From: a virus
IMG/VR virus record: IMGVR_UViG_3300044675_006348
Location: 1-51,620 of that record
Strand: one strand, 5' to 3'
DNA: 51,620 nucleotides
Shown here: piece after piece, positions 1 through 6,140 of the stretch
Layout of the letters: each line of letters opens with the position of its first letter
Position numbering within the stretch: position 1 is the stretch's first letter
Made by a program: the position numbers and the translations under genes
Notes under the pieces: model-generated
The model's database searches: none
Told to the model about the DNA's origin: nothing
What the model saw: only the letters and a program-made list of their open reading frames with translations

Positions 1-54
1 GGCACCTGCCGTAAAACCGACTAAGAACCTATGCAACGGCCTTGCACCTGCACA

Positions 55-468
55 ACGATTGCATCTAGGGGCATAGTAGCAAACCTAATGCTATCGGCAC
101 TAGCATTAGCAAACCGTATAGTAAGCCGAACTAATAGCAGCATGGCTAGCATTAGTAAACCGTATAATAACCTACAGTTATCCTGCGGTCGATAGCATTA
201 GTGGAATGAATAGTAAGCTAGCCTTATGATACGATGGATAGCATTAGTAGAACGCATGTTAAGTTGGGCTTATGATCGGTAGGCTAGCATTAGTAGAAAC
301 TATAGTAAGCCGAACTAATGGATCGTAGGCTAGCATTAGACTTGTTTACTATAAGCCGGACTGTTTTCTCAAGTTGAGAAATAAGTGTAGCCTATAGTAA
401 GGCTAGCTTATGCCAAGCCGGATAGCATTAGGTAGCCTACTTTCCTGGGGTATTAGTTGGGCTACTAG
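55..468. repeat. 46-bp periodic tandem repeat array, left end
   Basis: The 9-mer TAGCATTAG starts at 101, 147, 193, 239, 285, 331 and 423, a spacing of exactly 46 bp (92 between the last two). The unit starting at 377 and the one before 101 lack the 9-mer but keep the second conserved block (ATAGTA followed by CTTATG or CTAATG) in register. Each unit therefore has two conserved blocks, and GCATTAG is partly inverted by CTAATG within the unit. The rest of each unit is variable. No open reading frame is supported here. The array lies beyond the last leftward terminator, so it is probably not transcribed by the main operons. An origin, partition or packaging site are possible roles; none is proven. 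Confidence 0.85.
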
Positions 469-939
469 ATTGTAGGATAGAATAAGTTGGAATACTATAG
501 GGTTTAGTAGATAGGCTACTGCTAGGTAAGGCTAGCATAAGCTAGGGTTATAGTTGGGCTAGTTCGCAAAACACTATATCCCCAGGAATAGGCCTAGATT
601 GCCCCAGGATTGACGCAACGCATTGGATGATAGATAGCCCACAATTTCAAAAAACGTTCGTTAGAAACGATTTTAGAACGTCTGTAGAAATCCCCTGAGA
701 TTTCATTGATAGAACCGATCCGAGGCTATCGGATAACATAAGCTAGACTAATGCCGAATAGAATAGCATTAGAAACCAAGATAGTAGCTTAGCTACTTCT
801 GGGTGGGTTAGCATTAGGGAATATGTTAGGCTATAGAACTGGCCTAGATTGCCCCATAAACGTATCGGATCGGATTAGGCTACAAGCATAGCTTGAAACG
901 GTTTGCTAGCGTCAAACGTCAAGCTAGCCACATAGAAAC
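469..939. other. Noncoding, CTAG-rich stretch
   Basis: No supported gene. The stretch reuses short words of the adjacent 46-bp array (GCTAGC, TAGTTGGGCT, TAGCATTAG at 764 and 809) without the same strict spacing. It contains two copies of CCTAGATTGCCCC (about 592 and 842), which recurs in shorter form near 4839. It also has two closely spaced inverted copies of the genome-wide motif (CCCCAGG at about 582 and 601). Confidence 0.6.
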
Positions 940-970
940 GAAAAAACCCCAGTTGATTAGACTGGGGTTT
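940..970 (-). terminator. Intrinsic terminator ending leftward transcription
   Basis: A perfect 10-bp stem (arms 944-953 and 961-970, loop 954-960) reads on the minus strand as AAACCCCAGT, loop, ACTGGGGTTT, followed by three further T. It lies about 20 bp beyond the stop of the last leftward gene. The plus strand has only a short T run, so it works best for leftward RNA. Confidence 0.85.
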
Positions 971-989
971 AACTGGGGTGAATTGTGGG

Positions 990-1190
990 CTAGTTTTGGC
1001 CTAAGGCATCTAGTTGGGCATCTAGTTGGGCTAGCTCTTTTCTTAGTTGGGCTAGCTCTTTACGGGTTTTAGCCGAGTCCCGTTCTGAAAGCCACAATTC
1101 TAATTTTTCTATCTTGATAGCTACCTTGGTAGCCTTTAAATCCAAGTCCCAAGCTAGCTTGATTTCAGGGCTAATGTTTTGTTCGCTCAT
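990..1190 (-). CDS. Small coiled-coil protein
   Basis: A 66-residue, charged, helix-forming protein. Its C-terminal half carries a short duplication (RKELAQL repeated, then DAQLDAL) typical of a coiled coil. The ATG at 1190 was chosen because AGGAAA lies 7 bp upstream, inside a copy of the CCCCAGGAA motif. The DNA encoding the duplication (AGTTGGGCTAGCTCTT twice) uses the same words as the noncoding array to its left, so the gene end may have grown from that repeat DNA. It is followed by a strong terminator. Function unknown. Confidence 0.65.
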   Translation of the reverse strand: MSEQNISPEIKLAWDLDLKATKVAIKIEKLELWLSERDSAKTRKELAQLRKELAQLDAQLDALGQN

Positions 1191-1212
1191 GGTTTGTTTC
1201 CTGGGGTGAGGG

Positions 1213-1314
1213 TTAAATGCGGATAAGGATAGAGTAGTCAAACAAAATTTTGGCTATTAGGGACTCGACCAACAAAATTCCAGTTAGTATCTCTAGTCTT
1301 GAAAAAACCTGCAT
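1213..1314 (-). CDS. 33-residue hydrophobic peptide
   Basis: The ATG at 1314 follows a strong ribosome-binding site (AGGAGA, about 9 bp upstream, inside a CCCCAGGAGA motif copy). The peptide begins MQVFSRLEI and is hydrophobic through its middle (LTGILLVESLIAKILF), compatible with one membrane helix. It sits between a promoter and the coiled-coil gene, probably forming a two-gene unit. The product is too short to assign. Support is the promoter, the ribosome-binding site and position. Confidence 0.5.
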   Translation of the reverse strand: MQVFSRLEILTGILLVESLIAKILFDYSILIRI

Positions 1315-1343
1315 TGTTCTAATCTCCTGGGGTGAGGAACTGT

Positions 1344-1362
1344 CGGCTACAAAGTGTAGCCG
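1344..1362 (-). other. Leader hairpin
   Basis: CGGCTAC at 1344-1350 and GTAGCCG at 1356-1362 form a 7-bp stem with a 5-nt loop, between the promoter at 1371-1398 and the peptide gene start at 1314. It could structure the leader RNA. It is not followed by a T run. Confidence 0.45.
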
Positions 1363-1370
1363 GGAATAGT

Positions 1371-1398
1371 ATCCTAGAGTATCGGCTAGCCGTGTCAA
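1371..1398 (-). promoter_or_regulatory. Sigma70-type promoter for the leftmost gene pair
   Basis: On the minus strand: perfect -35 TTGACA (1393-1398), 16-bp spacer, -10 TAGGAT (1371-1376). It lies just downstream of the terminator of the preceding gene and upstream of the 1314 and 1190 genes. The -10 is weak, but the position fits. Confidence 0.6.
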
Positions 1399-1407
1399 GT
1401 GTAGAAA

Positions 1408-1439
1408 CGAAAAACCCAAGATAGTTTCCTACCTTGGGT
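1408..1439 (-). terminator. Intrinsic terminator after the 463-residue gene
   Basis: On the minus strand ACCCAAG, 12-nt loop, CTTGGGT, then TTTTC. The stem arms are 1433-1439 and 1414-1420. It closes the single-gene unit at 1514-2905. Confidence 0.75.
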
Positions 1440-1513
1440 CTTAGTAGATAACTAGCCTATCTACTCGCATCGCACTAGGGTTAGTCTAGTTGTATTCGAC
1501 GGATCGTATCGGG

Positions 1514-2905
1514 TTACTCGTCGCTGTCCTTACTCTTTCGGGACGAAGTGTAGCCTACATCCATCCCCCCAAAGTTTCGGTATGCTGTTGGGGCTTTGTT
1601 ATCGACAACCCGATAACTTGTCCAAACGGAAGTCGGTTCCGTTCCGTTGATCTCGTTTTTCAACAGTTCCACAAACGCACTCATCGACGCAATGGACAAC
1701 TTGGAGTACAAGAGCTTGACCAAGTTATCCGTTCGCTTGTCCTTAGCCTTACGAGTGTAAAGGTCTGAGAAACTAGCCGAGTACGGTCCTACCTTGTCCG
1801 TCGATTCGGATAGTTTCGCCAAGACTCGTTCGACTAAATCCCAGTCGATACGAATAAGGCTATCCGGGGCAATCCGAATCCGCATAGCCGATAGTTTCCT
1901 TTCGGCATAATCTTCTGGAGTTTCTTCCGGTTGTCGAACTACACTTTCGGCTATTTCGGCATCTAGGACCGCTTGGCTATTCGATGCAAGAATCAAGCCA
2001 GTTCCGACAACGGACAACTCGAACAAGTCGATGAAATCCCGGTCAAGCTTTCCCGATTGTCCTCTCGCCGATTCCCACAACTTGACGCATAGAACGTCAA
2101 GATCGGAAGAACTAGCAAACCGTTCCGAGAACGCCTTTTCATCGCTCCACGAGAGCTTATCACCGGTCTTGCTAATGTCCTTGCCGTTGAAACGGTTGAG
2201 AACCGACGATGCAATCTTGGAACGCAGTTTCAAAAGTCCGGTTCGTTCGGTAACCCGGTCCTTTCCTTCTGGGGTGCGTTCCAATTGATGTTCGGCCATG
2301 AGAGACTCAGGGAATAACGAGTCATCGCTGTAAGAGTCTTGCACCTTGTTTCTCGCTCTCCCCTTGTCCGTGAAATCCCGGAATTGTGGGGGCAATCCAA
2401 AGTAGCAAAGCAATTGCAAGTCTTTCAGAGACTCAGGATACAAGATGGCACAAACAAGCATGGCAATCGACGTGTGTTGAGCCGAAACCGTTTGGGCATT
2501 CCAGTCATATTGCAGTAAACCCGCAGACGATCCCCAAAGCCCCCTTTGGGCAAGGTTACTGTAAGTCCCTACCTTAGTAGCCGGATAAATCCGGGACATG
2601 CTGAGGGGTCGATTGAATTTGTTGTTCTCAAAACGATAGCCAATCCCCCCAATGGTGATAACAGGTTGTTCCCCGTCTTGACAAACCCTTGCACCGAGAA
2701 GAATTTCAAGGTGCTCTTTTGTTGGTGGAACGTAACAGATAGCCGAATTTTCGACCACATGGCGGTTGAGTGTAGCGACTTCCGTTGCCGTCAATTCGTC
2801 GCTGCGGACCATTCGGACATCGGGACACGGTTTCAAGTTGGCGATGATATTTCGCAAGTCTTGAACGGTTGCGGTGCGGATACAAAAGTTGTGACTAGCT
2901 TGCAT
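1514..2905 (-). CDS. 463-residue protein, possible ParB-like fold
   Basis: Start ATG at 2905 is preceded by AGGGGAAA about 5 bp upstream. The protein is not recognised with confidence. Residues about 130-200 have a distant resemblance to phage and actinobacterial ParB/sulfiredoxin-like proteins, in which a GQHR motif is followed by a GLP segment and then D-G-x-x-R. Here the equivalents are AQHTSIAM, YFGLPPQF and DKGRARN. The Arg of GQHR is replaced by Thr, so any catalytic or nucleotide role is doubtful. The gene has its own promoter (2954-2980) and terminator (1408-1439), unlike the long operons elsewhere, which suggests independently regulated expression. Confidence 0.8.
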   Translation of the reverse strand: MQASHNFCIRTATVQDLRNIIANLKPCPDVRMVRSDELTATEVATLNRHVVENSAICYVPPTKEHLEILLGARVCQDGEQPVITIGGIGYRFENNKFNRPLSMSRIYPATKVGTYSNLAQRGLWGSSAGLLQYDWNAQTVSAQHTSIAMLVCAILYPESLKDLQLLCYFGLPPQFRDFTDKGRARNKVQDSYSDDSLFPESLMAEHQLERTPEGKDRVTERTGLLKLRSKIASSVLNRFNGKDISKTGDKLSWSDEKAFSERFASSSDLDVLCVKLWESARGQSGKLDRDFIDLFELSVVGTGLILASNSQAVLDAEIAESVVRQPEETPEDYAERKLSAMRIRIAPDSLIRIDWDLVERVLAKLSESTDKVGPYSASFSDLYTRKAKDKRTDNLVKLLYSKLSIASMSAFVELLKNEINGTEPTSVWTSYRVVDNKAPTAYRNFGGMDVGYTSSRKSKDSDE

Positions 2906-2953
2906 AATGGTTTCCCCTATAGGAAAAAAGTTTAAGTCTATAGCCTATGCTAA

Positions 2954-2980
2954 ACTATAGACCGGAAAAACGATAGTCAA
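2954..2980 (-). promoter_or_regulatory. Promoter for the 463-residue gene
   Basis: On the minus strand -35 TTGACT (2975-2980), 15-bp spacer, -10 TATAGT (2954-2959). The same -35 and -10 pair occurs at 4604-4631 with a 16-bp spacer. It lies about 50 bp upstream of the ATG. Confidence 0.65.
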
Positions 2981-3043
2981 CAATTGACTACCGAAAGAAT
3001 CCACTAGCCTATTCGCCTAGCGTATCCTGGGGGGTGGAACGGA

Positions 3044-3316
3044 CTAGGGTTTAATTTTCGTCAAGTATAGGAAGAAATCCTCACAATCGAATAATTCGTT
3101 ATATCGACTATCCAATTCCCAAAGATGCGTTTCAGGAGTCTCATAGTTTTCTTCCATATACTCTAGTAGCTCATGGGCAGAATCTGCCGAGCAATTGGAA
3201 CACAAAACGCACCTATCAGAATAAGGGTTGTTTGGTATCCACTGAAGTTTAGGGAAGTGTTTTGTAAGTGCGGTGAGGAATTCTTTATCATTGCCTAACG
3301 TGTCAATACGAATCAT
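3044..3316 (-). CDS. Small acidic protein with CxxC
   Basis: A 90-residue unknown protein beginning MIRIDTLGND, with a CVLCSNC cluster in its middle that could bind metal and an acidic, aromatic C-terminal half. The ATG at 3316 is chosen over upstream starts because a promoter (3372-3400) would start RNA near 3365, after those codons, and because AAAGG lies about 8 bp upstream of 3316. It forms a single-gene unit. Confidence 0.65.
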   Translation of the reverse strand: MIRIDTLGNDKEFLTALTKHFPKLQWIPNNPYSDRCVLCSNCSADSAHELLEYMEENYETPETHLWELDSRYNELFDCEDFFLYLTKIKP

Positions 3317-3371
3317 TGTTGAACCTTTCTGGTTTGCGTTGTGCGGTTGGGGACTTGTTTCGGACATGGGA

Positions 3372-3400
3372 AAGATAGCCTGTATCCGTCGAATAGTCAA
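3372..3400 (-). promoter_or_regulatory. Promoter for the CxxC small gene
   Basis: On the minus strand -35 TTGACT (3395-3400), 17-bp spacer, -10 TATCTT (3372-3377). The predicted RNA start near 3365 gives a leader of about 50 nt. Confidence 0.6.
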
Positions 3401-3500
3401 GCCCCAGAAAATCCGAGAATTTTGGGAATCGTTGTAAGTTGTTTGCTAGTAAGGACTTGCGACGACAAGAAAAACCAAAATTCTCCCTTGGACACTTAGT

Positions 3501-3526
3501 TTTTGAGAAACGTCTCAAAATGAGAC
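3501..3526. repeat. Overlapping TCTCAAAA palindromes
   Basis: TTTTGAGA (3501-3508) and TCTCAAAA (3513-3520) form an inverted repeat with a 4-bp centre. The right half also belongs to a second palindrome, GTCTCAAAATGAGAC (3512-3526). Related 17-bp palindromes occur at 365-381, 3715-3731 and 3761-3777. They are operator-like sites upstream of the promoter at 3372-3400. Confidence 0.6.
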
Positions 3527-3629
3527 AAATTCCGACGATACGATCATAAAAGGAAACGCACGTACGCACGTATAGCAAACCTTATGCCAAACTCGGGACA
3601 ATTCCCGAAAGATTCTCAAAATAGTTGGC

Positions 3630-3836
3630 TGTCATTTTGGCACAGTCAAATTGGCAGCTGTCATTCTGACACTGTCAAAACGGCAGCTGTCAAAATGGCA
3701 AGTAGCTAAACTGATTTCTCAAAATGAGAAATAACTCTAGCTTATGATTCGTAAAACTGATTTCTCAAGTTGAGAAAGTAGAAGAACGAATACTGCCAAA
3801 ACGACAGTGTCAAAATGGCAGACTGTCAAAATGGCA
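3630..3836. repeat. Array of eight TGTCA-N3-TGGCA sites
   Basis: Thirteen-bp imperfect palindromes of the type TGTCAAAATGGCA start at 3630, 3644, 3659, 3673 and 3688 (spacing 14-15 bp), and after a gap at 3794, 3808 and 3824. The gap holds two 17-bp TTTCTCAA..TTGAGAAA palindromes (3715-3731 and 3761-3777). The regular spacing and the two clusters resemble iterons of a replication origin, a partition site or a cooperative operator array. There is no gene across 3317-4251. Confidence 0.85.
3715..3777. repeat. Paired 17-bp TTTCTCAANNTGAGAAA-type palindromes
   Basis: TTTCTCAAAATGAGAAA at 3715-3731 and TTTCTCAAGTTGAGAAA at 3761-3777, 46 bp apart start to start, the same period as the left-end array. 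A third identical copy of the second form lies at 365-381 inside that array. These are likely protein-binding sites. Confidence 0.75.
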
Positions 3837-3841
3837 GTCGA

Positions 3842-3869
3842 GGGGTGTACTAGCACAGTGGTACACCCC
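3842..3869. other. Strong hairpin flanking the site array
   Basis: A perfect 9-bp inverted repeat, GGGGTGTAC (3842-3850) and GTACACCCC (3861-3869), with a 10-bp loop. It directly abuts the last TGGCA site. There is no adjacent T run, so it is not a typical terminator. The surroundings also contain GTAC-rich partial repeats to about 3890. Confidence 0.6.
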
Positions 3870-3945
3870 AACTGTACTAGGTCTGTAGTACACTCGCACA
3901 AATCACACACAACAGCCACCAATCCCAGGTACACGTGTAAGACGA

Positions 3946-4090
3946 CTCTGGGGTTTTTTTATTGGGGTTTTTTCGTGTGAAGCCGACTCCGGGTTTTTTT
4001 ATTGCCAGATTTCCCGTACGAGAGTTCGACTGGGGTTTTTTCTGGGGGAGTTTCTCGTACGAGGCCCTATGCTGGGTTTTTTCTGGGGAG
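3946..4090 (+). repeat. G-tract plus T-tract repeats
   Basis: Five blocks of CTGGGGTTTTTT type occur on the plus strand (near 3949, 3964, 3990, 4031 and 4073). They have T tracts of 6-7 and G tracts of 3-5, spaced irregularly by 15-40 bp. A 9-bp inverted repeat, CGTACGAGA / TCTCGTACG (4015-4023 and 4053-4061), is embedded. No coding capacity is supported. Curved DNA, G-quadruplex potential or a packaging or origin site are possible. Confidence 0.65.
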
Positions 4091-4251
4091 AGACTGGAGT
4101 GAATCATAGAGTGATTAAGAAAGGACGGAAGAAAGGACGGTGAGAGTAAAATGGCTGGACAGTAAGTTCCATGACGACGATAGCGTACTGTCCAGCCGTC
4201 ACTTCTGCACTCGACTGTATTGGCTCAGTCGGTTCAAGGGTGAAAGGAACC

Positions 4252-4425
4252 CTACACAGTAAGTGGATCAGGGTATTCGAGAGGGATACCGGATTGGGTA
4301 AGAGAGGGGATGAGCCGGTCGAAAGTTGGTCCGTCAATTTCTTGGGTCAGTGTTACGTCAGGGTAATGACGGATGACGGTAAACAGTTCGTTTGTTACTT
4401 CGACAATTTGAATTAGCAAAGGCAT
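4252..4425 (-). CDS. 57-residue hypothetical protein
   Basis: The ATG at 4425 has AGGAAA about 6 bp upstream. The protein starts MPLLIQIVEV and ends in LEYPDPLTV, with amphipathic, soluble-protein composition. The unit is supported by the well-matched promoter at 4604-4631. Longer open frames overlapping it on both strands lack ribosome-binding sites and are treated as shadows. Function unknown. Confidence 0.55.
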   Translation of the reverse strand: MPLLIQIVEVTNELFTVIRHYPDVTLTQEIDGPTFDRLIPSLTQSGIPLEYPDPLTV

Positions 4426-4551
4426 GATAGTTTCCTACGAATAACGGTACGGGGCTGAGGGAAAGACTGAGATTGCAAACCGAACTACAAACCGAGTTGA
4501 GTTAGACTGAGTGGACTGAGTGGACTGCAAACCGGGTTGAGTTGGTTGGTG

Positions 4552-4572
4552 TTAGTATCATTTTGAGATACT
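4552..4572 (+). promoter_or_regulatory. Operator-like element, copy a
   Basis: TTAGTATC, 7 bp, GATACT. It lies downstream of the -10 at 4604-4609, in the expected leader. It shares core and spacing with copies at 4697, 4761, 27184 and 27275. Confidence 0.6.
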
Positions 4573-4603
4573 TTTCCGCTTGCTGTCGTTTGTTTGACAA
4601 TGA

Positions 4604-4631
4604 ACTATACGCAACGGGTTTTGATAGTCAA
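4604..4631 (-). promoter_or_regulatory. Promoter for the 57-residue gene
   Basis: On the minus strand -35 TTGACT (4626-4631), 16-bp spacer, -10 TATAGT followed by TCA. Spacing and the TCA extension match the promoters at 27224-27251 and 51494-51521. It is flanked by operator-like elements on both sides. Confidence 0.7.
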
Positions 4632-4696
4632 GGGGGAGCTAGGCGAAAAAATTAGGATATTCCTATAGTAAAATATACCCCCCAAAACATTTCAAT

Positions 4697-4717
4697 TTAA
4701 TATCTCAATAAGATATT
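4697..4717 (+). promoter_or_regulatory. Operator-like element, copy b
   Basis: TTAATATC, 7 bp, GATATT, followed by TTCCCGCTT. Copy a is followed by the similar TTCCGCTT, so conservation extends past the core. It lies about 65 bp upstream of the -35 at 4626-4631. Confidence 0.6.
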
Positions 4718-4760
4718 TTCCCGCTTAACGAATACCCATACCGATTCCCTAATCATCAGT

Positions 4761-4781
4761 TTAATATCATAAAAAGATAGT
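4761..4781 (+). promoter_or_regulatory. Operator-like element, copy c
   Basis: TTAATATC, 7 bp, GATAGT. It is 64 bp from copy b in the same orientation. Confidence 0.6.
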
Positions 4782-4935
4782 TAGTCGCTGCTATGGGATA
4801 CGATGGAATAGGGGCGTAAAGTAGGCTTAAACCGGGCTAGATTGCCCCCTAATGAGAGCAAACCATAAACTAGGGTAAATCCACGCCGACAGTATCGGAG
4901 AGTTTAAGACAGCGACTAAATGTCATATTATGATA

Positions 4936-6138
4936 CTAAGATTTGTTGCAGGTCAAGAATATGCTGTTAAGGATAATCTTTGTACCAAACTCACTGTAAG
5001 GAATGTTAGCTGCATGAGCTGACGATCTTAACCAGTGAAGGATTGTTGATAGATTATCTTTGCATCCTTGTACACCCCAAGCATCCATGATAGCTGCTCG
5101 TTCTTCACAACCACAATTAGGATTCGATGGAGCAAACCAAGAGAGAACAGAAGCTAGCTTAGTTCCTGGTCCACCTGGGGTATCAAGTAGTGTAGACAAT
5201 CCAGCTTCTACTCGAAGTTGATTAGCGATGGATCGGGTTACTTCGTTAACTGTTCGAGGACGACTACATCGATTGCATCCTCGACATTCTTCTGGGGTGG
5301 GGTAGTGAGGGATAGTAGCTAGTTCGGTGATTATGTTGCACTCTCCGGTGTCGGCTTCAAGGAAATCGCAAACAGGTGTAGGTAACATTTTGGTGAATAT
5401 TTCTACTCGGTTAGGACAGTTGGCATAGTGTTTGATGTCGCAAGAAAATGATTCGAAGTTTGGCATCCACCATTGATTGTTTTTGTTTCTAGGAAGTGTA
5501 GCAACATTGAACGGAATTGTTTGGTGTTCAATCCAGAACTGTTCAGCACAGTGAGTGTTAGGTAATGAAAACAACGGTGGTTTCCAAATGTTGGCTGCTG
5601 ATTGTTTAGATACTACTACTCCGGTGTTAAAACAACCATGCCTCCAGAGATAAGGTTCAACTTGTAGTCGTTGAGACAACAACACGGTAGTTTTTTCTGC
5701 AAGCATCCAGGCATGAGAAGGTAGCCAAGGATAGTCATCATGCATAGCTACGTCGGCATCCCCAAGATAGTCTACCAGGTTTGGGCAATTAGGAGAGACA
5801 ATGCAGTCGGCATCAATGAAGATTGTATACTTGTAATGCTTAGCATACTCGTACACCCTAAACTTTTCATAACCCCACCATTCCTGGGTGGTGTTGGTTA
5901 GGGCTATGTAGTCTGCTCCGATGGACTGAGCATACTGGTGGATGGATGGGTTGCATTCTAGTATGGTGACAAATTCTTCTCCAGTAGCTACAGTAATTAC
6001 CAAGGTGTCTTTAATTGGAGACACTGTAGGAACTACTGCACGGTATCCTGTCGGACCTTTTTCTGGGGTGAGTACCTGGACTGTGGGACTGCTGTTGGAG
6101 TCTGATTGGTTCGTTGGGGTGAATAATACTTTGACCAT
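4936..6138 (-). CDS. GT-A type glycosyltransferase with Cys-rich C-terminal domain
   Basis: A 400-residue protein at the distal end of the tail operon. Residues about 45-250 look like a nucleotide-sugar transferase of the GT-A fold. There is a beta strand TLVITVATG, a DAD metal-binding motif at about 109-111 within TIFIDADC, and a later FNTGVVV segment as in GT8-like enzymes. The C-terminal third has a CRGCNRC cluster (about 286-292), then a domain with GPGT, CGC, RAAIMDAWG and a final Cys. I associate this arrangement, from memory, with proteins in planctomycete genomes. No signal peptide is present. It could modify a tail or fibre protein or host surface sugar; the target is unknown. It starts 2 bp after the upstream gene's stop. 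Confidence 0.7.
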   Translation of the reverse strand: MVKVLFTPTNQSDSNSSPTVQVLTPEKGPTGYRAVVPTVSPIKDTLVITVATGEEFVTILECNPSIHQYAQSIGADYIALTNTTQEWWGYEKFRVYEYAKHYKYTIFIDADCIVSPNCPNLVDYLGDADVAMHDDYPWLPSHAWMLAEKTTVLLSQRLQVEPYLWRHGCFNTGVVVSKQSAANIWKPPLFSLPNTHCAEQFWIEHQTIPFNVATLPRNKNNQWWMPNFESFSCDIKHYANCPNRVEIFTKMLPTPVCDFLEADTGECNIITELATIPHYPTPEECRGCNRCSRPRTVNEVTRSIANQLRVEAGLSTLLDTPGGPGTKLASVLSWFAPSNPNCGCEERAAIMDAWGVQGCKDNLSTILHWLRSSAHAANIPYSEFGTKIILNSIFLTCNKS

Positions 6139-6140
6139 GA

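Larger units (their letters stand above)
4426..4935. other. Regulatory intergenic region between late operon end and left-end genes
   Basis: No further gene was found. The region contains GACTGAGTG tandem words and two CAAACCG repeats (4478-4535), the 57-residue gene's promoter, three copies of the TTARTATC-N7-GATA element, and a CTAGATTGCCCC word near 4839. I see no clear intrinsic terminator after the glycosyltransferase gene. Confidence 0.6.

Noticed and set aside
55-468. CRISPR array from the 46-bp periodicity
   Set aside because: The conserved parts are only about 9 and 18 bp, the intervening parts are related to one another rather than unique spacers, and no cas genes exist in the window.
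4171-4416. Plus-strand 81-codon frame and minus-strand 77-codon frame in the same place
   Set aside because: No ribosome-binding site or promoter for either. A 57-residue minus-strand frame with AGGAAA and a promoter fits better.
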